From Candidatus Saccharibacteria bacterium CG_4_10_14_0_2_um_filter_52_9 (GTDB taxonomy: Bacteria > Patescibacteriota > Saccharimonadia > Saccharimonadales > UBA4665): 32,444 nt of DNA. Under the pieces are notes generated by a model. It did not search any database, was not told the origin of the DNA, and was given only the letters and a program-made list of their open reading frames with translations. A program made the translations under genes and the position numbers. The stretch spans positions 1 to 32,444 of the forward strand of contig PFOA01000081.1 of the NCBI GenBank assembly GCA_002792275.1, given 5' to 3'. Position 1 is the first letter of the stretch, and every line of letters begins with the position of its first letter. Shown piece after piece: positions 28,862 to 32,444 of this stretch.

Positions 28862-30157
28862 TTAGATTTCGGATCGGCCACCCATAAACGGCTGTAAAAT
28901 CTCCGGAATTTTGACATTGCCTTCGGCGGTCTGGAAATTTTCGATGATAGCAATGGGCGTGCGGCTGAGTGCAAAGGCCGTGGCGTCATTGGTATGAATC
29001 AGCTCGGTATCTTCGCCTCGCTTAACTCTGGTTTTAAGGCGGCGAGCCTGATAGTCGGTCATGTAGTCGGCGGTGTGAGTTTCGCGATACGCGTCCTGAC
29101 CCGGCATCCAGGCATTTATGTCGATGCCGCGCGCATTGGGCTTGCCGATATCGGCAGTACATTTGGACAGTACCCGATAAGAAATGCCGAGCAATTGCAT
29201 TAATTTTTCCTGGACTGCCACCAGGAGCAAGTGCTCTTGCAGACCTTGTTCGCCTAGCGTCAGTGATTCCATCTCTAATTTGTCGAACTGGTGCATGCGG
29301 AACATGCCTTCCATATCTTTGCCGTAACTGCCGGCTTCGCGGCGGAAACTGGTGGCATAACCGATGTAGCGCAATGGCAGGTCATTTTCGCTTAACATCT
29401 CATTAGCATGCATAGAACCGAGTACATGCTCGGCACTGCCCTGAAGCCAGAGTTCTTCGCCCTCAATTTTGTAGCGGTCGTCACGCGGCTCCAGACGATC
29501 CATTGCATCGTAAACATCAGTCCGCAACATCAGCGGTGGCAGTACGGGCAGGAAGGGTTTGTTGCTCGTTTGTAAATCGTTTTCCTTAATAACTTCGTCC
29601 AGGAAAGCCTGATCACCCAGCTTGGTGATCACAAACTGCATAATAGCGAACTGAAGGTGGACTAAATCGCCCTTTAAATAAGCAAACCTCGATCCGGTGA
29701 CTTTAGCGGCTCGTTCTTTGTCTAACCAACCTTTGGCCTCGGCAATTTGAGTGTGGGTCTTGGGCTCGAAATCAAACTTTGGTGGCTCACCAACAGTCTT
29801 GCTAACCACATTTTCGTCTTCGCTGGCACCGACCGGTACATCGTCGAGAGGCATGTTTGGCACCTGTTTAAGCAGTTCGGTGAATTCCAGTTCAACAGAG
29901 GCAAGTTGGTGTTCGAGTTTGCCTAGCTGGTTTTTAAGGTCGCGGCCGGCGGCCATTTGCTCCTCGCCGGGCTTCTGGCCTTCGGTTTGGGCGGTTAGTT
30001 CGTTGCGTTGGCGGCGCAGGTCTTCGACCTGCTGTTGTAGTTGACGGCGTTCTTCATCAAAACCCAGCAATTGGGCGATATCCACCTCATAGCCCTTTTG
30101 CCTGGACTTTTCGGCCACAAGTTCTGGATTGTCGCGGATGAACTGAATGTCTAGCAT
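28862..30157 (-). CDS. serS: Seryl-tRNA synthetase
   Basis: MLDIQFIRDNPELVAEKSRQKGYEVDIAQLLGFDEERR; YATSFRREAGSYGKDMEGMFRMHQFDKLEME. Confidence 0.95.
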   Translation of the reverse strand: MLDIQFIRDNPELVAEKSRQKGYEVDIAQLLGFDEERRQLQQQVEDLRRQRNELTAQTEGQKPGEEQMAAGRDLKNQLGKLEHQLASVELEFTELLKQVPNMPLDDVPVGASEDENVVSKTVGEPPKFDFEPKTHTQIAEAKGWLDKERAAKVTGSRFAYLKGDLVHLQFAIMQFVITKLGDQAFLDEVIKENDLQTSNKPFLPVLPPLMLRTDVYDAMDRLEPRDDRYKIEGEELWLQGSAEHVLGSMHANEMLSENDLPLRYIGYATSFRREAGSYGKDMEGMFRMHQFDKLEMESLTLGEQGLQEHLLLVAVQEKLMQLLGISYRVLSKCTADIGKPNARGIDINAWMPGQDAYRETHTADYMTDYQARRLKTRVKRGEDTELIHTNDATAFALSRTPIAIIENFQTAEGNVKIPEILQPFMGGRSEI

Positions 30158-30164
30158 AGCGTTA

Positions 30165-30935
30165 TTATAGCTTATCTATGTGCTTGAGGGTCAGCTCGGT
30201 GCGGGCGCGGGCGTAGCTGCAGTGTTCGCAGGGGCCGCCCATGGCGGCGGTGCCGATCGGCGGCATGTCATCGTTTTCCAGGCAAGCTTTCATTTTTGAC
30301 AGTGTCGGCTCGATCCAGGCGTCGCTACCGGTGTACGGAATTAATTTTGTGTAAAACTCCAGCTTGTCACCAAAGCCGTCCAGGTCAAGCCGGGCGTTGG
30401 TGTAGACAAAGTAGCCGGTGTTGCTAACCTCAAAGCCGTTCTGGCGCAGTAGCCACTGGTAGACTTCCAGTTGGCGCTTGTAACTGATCTGCCAGTCGGA
30501 ATCAATGCTGACCTCTTTATTCTTTGAGGTTGCCTTATAGTCCACCACAATTAATTCGCCGCTGTCATTGACCCACACATCGTCCACAGCGCCAAAGACG
30601 TGCAGGTTGGTTGGCCGGTGCAAGGCCGTCACACCGGTGAAGTTATAACGCCATTTGTCCAGATCATTGTGGGCATATGGGATTGCCTGAATGGCGTTGG
30701 CGACCATGATAGGGTGCGGCGTGCCGGCGACCCGGTGGGCGTCGAATTCCTTTTTATAAAGTTCGTCGATAGTTTTGTTGATGTTAAATGGCGGACTGCC
30801 GGGGCGCTTAATCTTGAGCCGGGCATCGAGCCAGAAACAGCGCGGGCACTGCGTAAACAGCTCGATTTTAGACCGCGAAACTTTATACGGAGCAGACTGC
30901 CCAAGTTTGTATGCGGGTGATCGTTCATAAGCCAT
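30165..30935 (-). CDS. PD-(D/E)XK superfamily nuclease (Cas4/RecB-like fold)
   Basis: YKVSRSKIELFTQCPRCFWLD, VFGAVDDVWVNDSGELIVVDYKAT, QLEVYQWLL, PCEHCSYARAR. Start at MAYERS, 8 nt after TACAAT. Confidence 0.75.
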   Translation of the reverse strand: MAYERSPAYKLGQSAPYKVSRSKIELFTQCPRCFWLDARLKIKRPGSPPFNINKTIDELYKKEFDAHRVAGTPHPIMVANAIQAIPYAHNDLDKWRYNFTGVTALHRPTNLHVFGAVDDVWVNDSGELIVVDYKATSKNKEVSIDSDWQISYKRQLEVYQWLLRQNGFEVSNTGYFVYTNARLDLDGFGDKLEFYTKLIPYTGSDAWIEPTLSKMKACLENDDMPPIGTAAMGGPCEHCSYARARTELTLKHIDKL

Positions 30936-30959
30936 TACCCTATATTGTAGCAAGCCGGC

Positions 30960-31580
30960 TCAGATATCTTCGAGGATTCGCAAAAGTTCGGCCGGCGTGT
31001 CAGCCAGCGCTGTTGGATTAGCTTCTTTGAGATTTTTGCGATTGGCGAAACCCCAAGTAACCGCGACTGCGCGCAAGCCGATAGACTGAGCGGCTTCGAC
31101 ATCACGAAGTTCATCGCCTACATAAACGGCATGCTCAACGTTCAACTGATGATCTTTCAGAAGCTGCCGGAGTGCCGGAGCTTTACCAAACATACCGGCA
31201 CCACCATAAACTTCCAGAAAATATTTGTGGATTTTTTCCTGATGTAGAAACCGCCGTACGTTGCGCAAAGAATTGGTGCTAAGCACGAATAACTCATGGC
31301 CTTCGGCATGCAATTTGCGAATTAGTTGTGGCATGCCATCGAACGAATCCAGATCTTTAATCGCCTGCTGCATGCGTCGCCGACCCTTGAAAAATACGGC
31401 AATCGCCTGCCACCAATGAAAACCCAGCCGGCGGGTCATGGCTGCCATCGATAAGCCGCGCAAAGCTTGTCGAGCCTCCTCGCTAAGCGGCGCTACGCCG
31501 GCTTCTTCGGCCATAAAGTCGGCCACGTAATCAAAACTATCGGCTATGGTGCCGTCAAAATCAAAAATAATCGCTGCCAT
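30960..31580 (-). CDS. HAD-superfamily hydrolase (phosphoglycolate phosphatase-like)
   Basis: MAAIIFDFDGTIADSFDYV, ELFVLSTNSLRNV, VYVGDELRDVEAAQSIGLRAVAVTWGF; TAATG overlap with msrA stop. Confidence 0.88.
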   Translation of the reverse strand: MAAIIFDFDGTIADSFDYVADFMAEEAGVAPLSEEARQALRGLSMAAMTRRLGFHWWQAIAVFFKGRRRMQQAIKDLDSFDGMPQLIRKLHAEGHELFVLSTNSLRNVRRFLHQEKIHKYFLEVYGGAGMFGKAPALRQLLKDHQLNVEHAVYVGDELRDVEAAQSIGLRAVAVTWGFANRKNLKEANPTALADTPAELLRILEDI

Positions 31581-32059
31581 TACACGGCCTCGTAAGGAAT
31601 GTGGCACATGCCCCGCCCTGTGCGTTCGGCAAATTTCTGGTGGTAGTCTTCGGCCGGATAAAAAGTAGTGGCCTTGGTAATTTCGGTCACGATCGGCTCC
31701 TTAAAGTTCGACTGGGCTTTGGTTTTACCAGCTTCGGCGGTGGCTTTTTGCTCATCATTTAGGTAGAAAATAGCCGTCCGATAGCTGTCGCCGACATCGG
31801 GGCCTTGGCGATTCAACTGTGTGGGGTCGTGCATCCGGAAAAAATGCATCAAAAGTGTTTCGTAATCGACCTTCTCAGGCTCAAATTCCAGCTCGACAGC
31901 TTCGGCGTGGCCGGTGGTATGGGTGCAGACTTCTTCGTAAGATGGATCCACGGTATGACCGCCGGTGTAGCCGACAGTGGTCTTCGTTACACCTGGTACT
32001 TGATCAAAATAATACTGCACGCCCCAGAAACAACCGGCTGCAAATATTGCCCTGTTCAT
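31580..32059 (-). CDS. msrA: Peptide methionine sulfoxide reductase MsrA
   Basis: AIFAAGCFWGVQYYFDQVPGVTKTTVGYTGGHTVDPSYEEVCTHTTGHAEAVELEF; start at MNRAIFAAG, 6 nt after TATAAT. Confidence 0.92.
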   Translation of the reverse strand: MNRAIFAAGCFWGVQYYFDQVPGVTKTTVGYTGGHTVDPSYEEVCTHTTGHAEAVELEFEPEKVDYETLLMHFFRMHDPTQLNRQGPDVGDSYRTAIFYLNDEQKATAEAGKTKAQSNFKEPIVTEITKATTFYPAEDYHQKFAERTGRGMCHIPYEAV

Positions 32060-32063
32060 TACC

Positions 32064-32185
32064 AAATTATACACCGCTACGGGACGGAAGCGCAGATTCC
32101 GGTTGTCGTTGTCACGGTTGTTCCAGTTCGCGTTGACCTGGCCGTTGTTGACGTTGGCAATCCGAGCGTTGTCGCGCTCCGCCCT
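32064..32185 (-). repeat. Second DGR template-repeat-like sequence (TR2), boundaries approximate
   Basis: Minus strand reads DNARIANVNNGQVNANWNNRDNDNRNLRFRPVAV, with 10 AAC and 1 AAT codons in about 26; lies outside any recognisable gene, upstream of msrA. Confidence 0.65.
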
Positions 32186-32191
32186 TCCCTC

Positions 32192-32417
32192 GGCCAGGTT
32201 CCCTGGCCACCGTCTGAGCATGGTCGATCGGGGCTCGATTGTTTCAGCGCAAAGACTGCGCTCACTCGCCGAGGATTCCAGTGGTGATTGTTAAGTGTTG
32301 TCGATCGCCGTGAGTCGTGCCGGCTCAGGCATAGCCTGCCAGCAGATCACATCTTGGCGATTGAGACCAGGGTGAGCCGCCCTTTGCCGCACAGGCAAAT
32401 GGCATGATTCGCTCACC
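32192..32417 (-). ncRNA. Structured region preceding TR2 (several hairpins)
   Basis: GGCCAGG-GAA-CCTGGCC (32192-32208); AGCGCA-N5-TGCGCT (32246-32262); ATCGCC/GGCGAT closing helix (32304-32361) around a GCTGG-CAGGC-TAT-GCCTG-AG-CCGGC hairpin; GGTGAGC/GCTCACC (32371-32417) around TTTGCC-TGTGC-GGCAAA. Confidence 0.45.
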
Positions 32418-32444
32418 AAAGAAAAATATACTACAAGATTCAAA

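Noticed and set aside
31580-32221. 213-aa form of MsrA with N-terminal extension MLRRWPGNLAEGRAERDNARIANVNN...
   Set aside because: MsrA homology starts at MNRAIFAAGCFWG directly after TATAAT; the extension is the TR2-like sequence read through.

Overview
The window is a dense, almost entirely minus-strand bacterial housekeeping segment. Small proteins, compact operons and gene content suggest Patescibacteria/CPR, possibly Saccharibacteria-like (inference, not tested). Recognisable genes include a PIF1-like helicase, glyS, recO, xseA/xseB, rpmA, pyrG, a CtpA-like S41 protease, a PcsB-like CHAP hydrolase, ftsX, ftsE, prfB, an M16 peptidase, secA, hpf/raiA, serS and msrA. A complete diversity-generating retroelement (DGR) splits the prfB-ftsE neighbourhood at about 20.3-22.9 kb. 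It has a reverse transcriptase (RT), an Avd-like four-helix-bundle protein encoded head-to-head on the opposite strand with overlapping 5' ends, a 110-bp template repeat (TR) and a 112-bp variable repeat (VR) at the 3' end of a target gene. By hand alignment, all 16 TR/VR substitutions fall at TR adenines. The most unusual feature is a run of about 17.75 copies of the tetranucleotide CTGA/TCAG inside the RT ORF, just before catalytic motif GIPIGNLTSQ. It is currently in frame, and both other registers hit a stop within 8 codons, so this looks like a phase-variable (ON/OFF) DGR. The VR also carries a 2-bp CT duplication that truncates the target. A second, unrelated AAC-rich TR-like sequence lies next to msrA at the right edge, preceded by several strong hairpins. 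Other points are a degenerate two-component pair lacking both phosphoacceptors, a recurring -10 box placed 6-10 nt from the ATG (probable leaderless mRNAs), repeated intergenic palindromes and two frameshifted genes.
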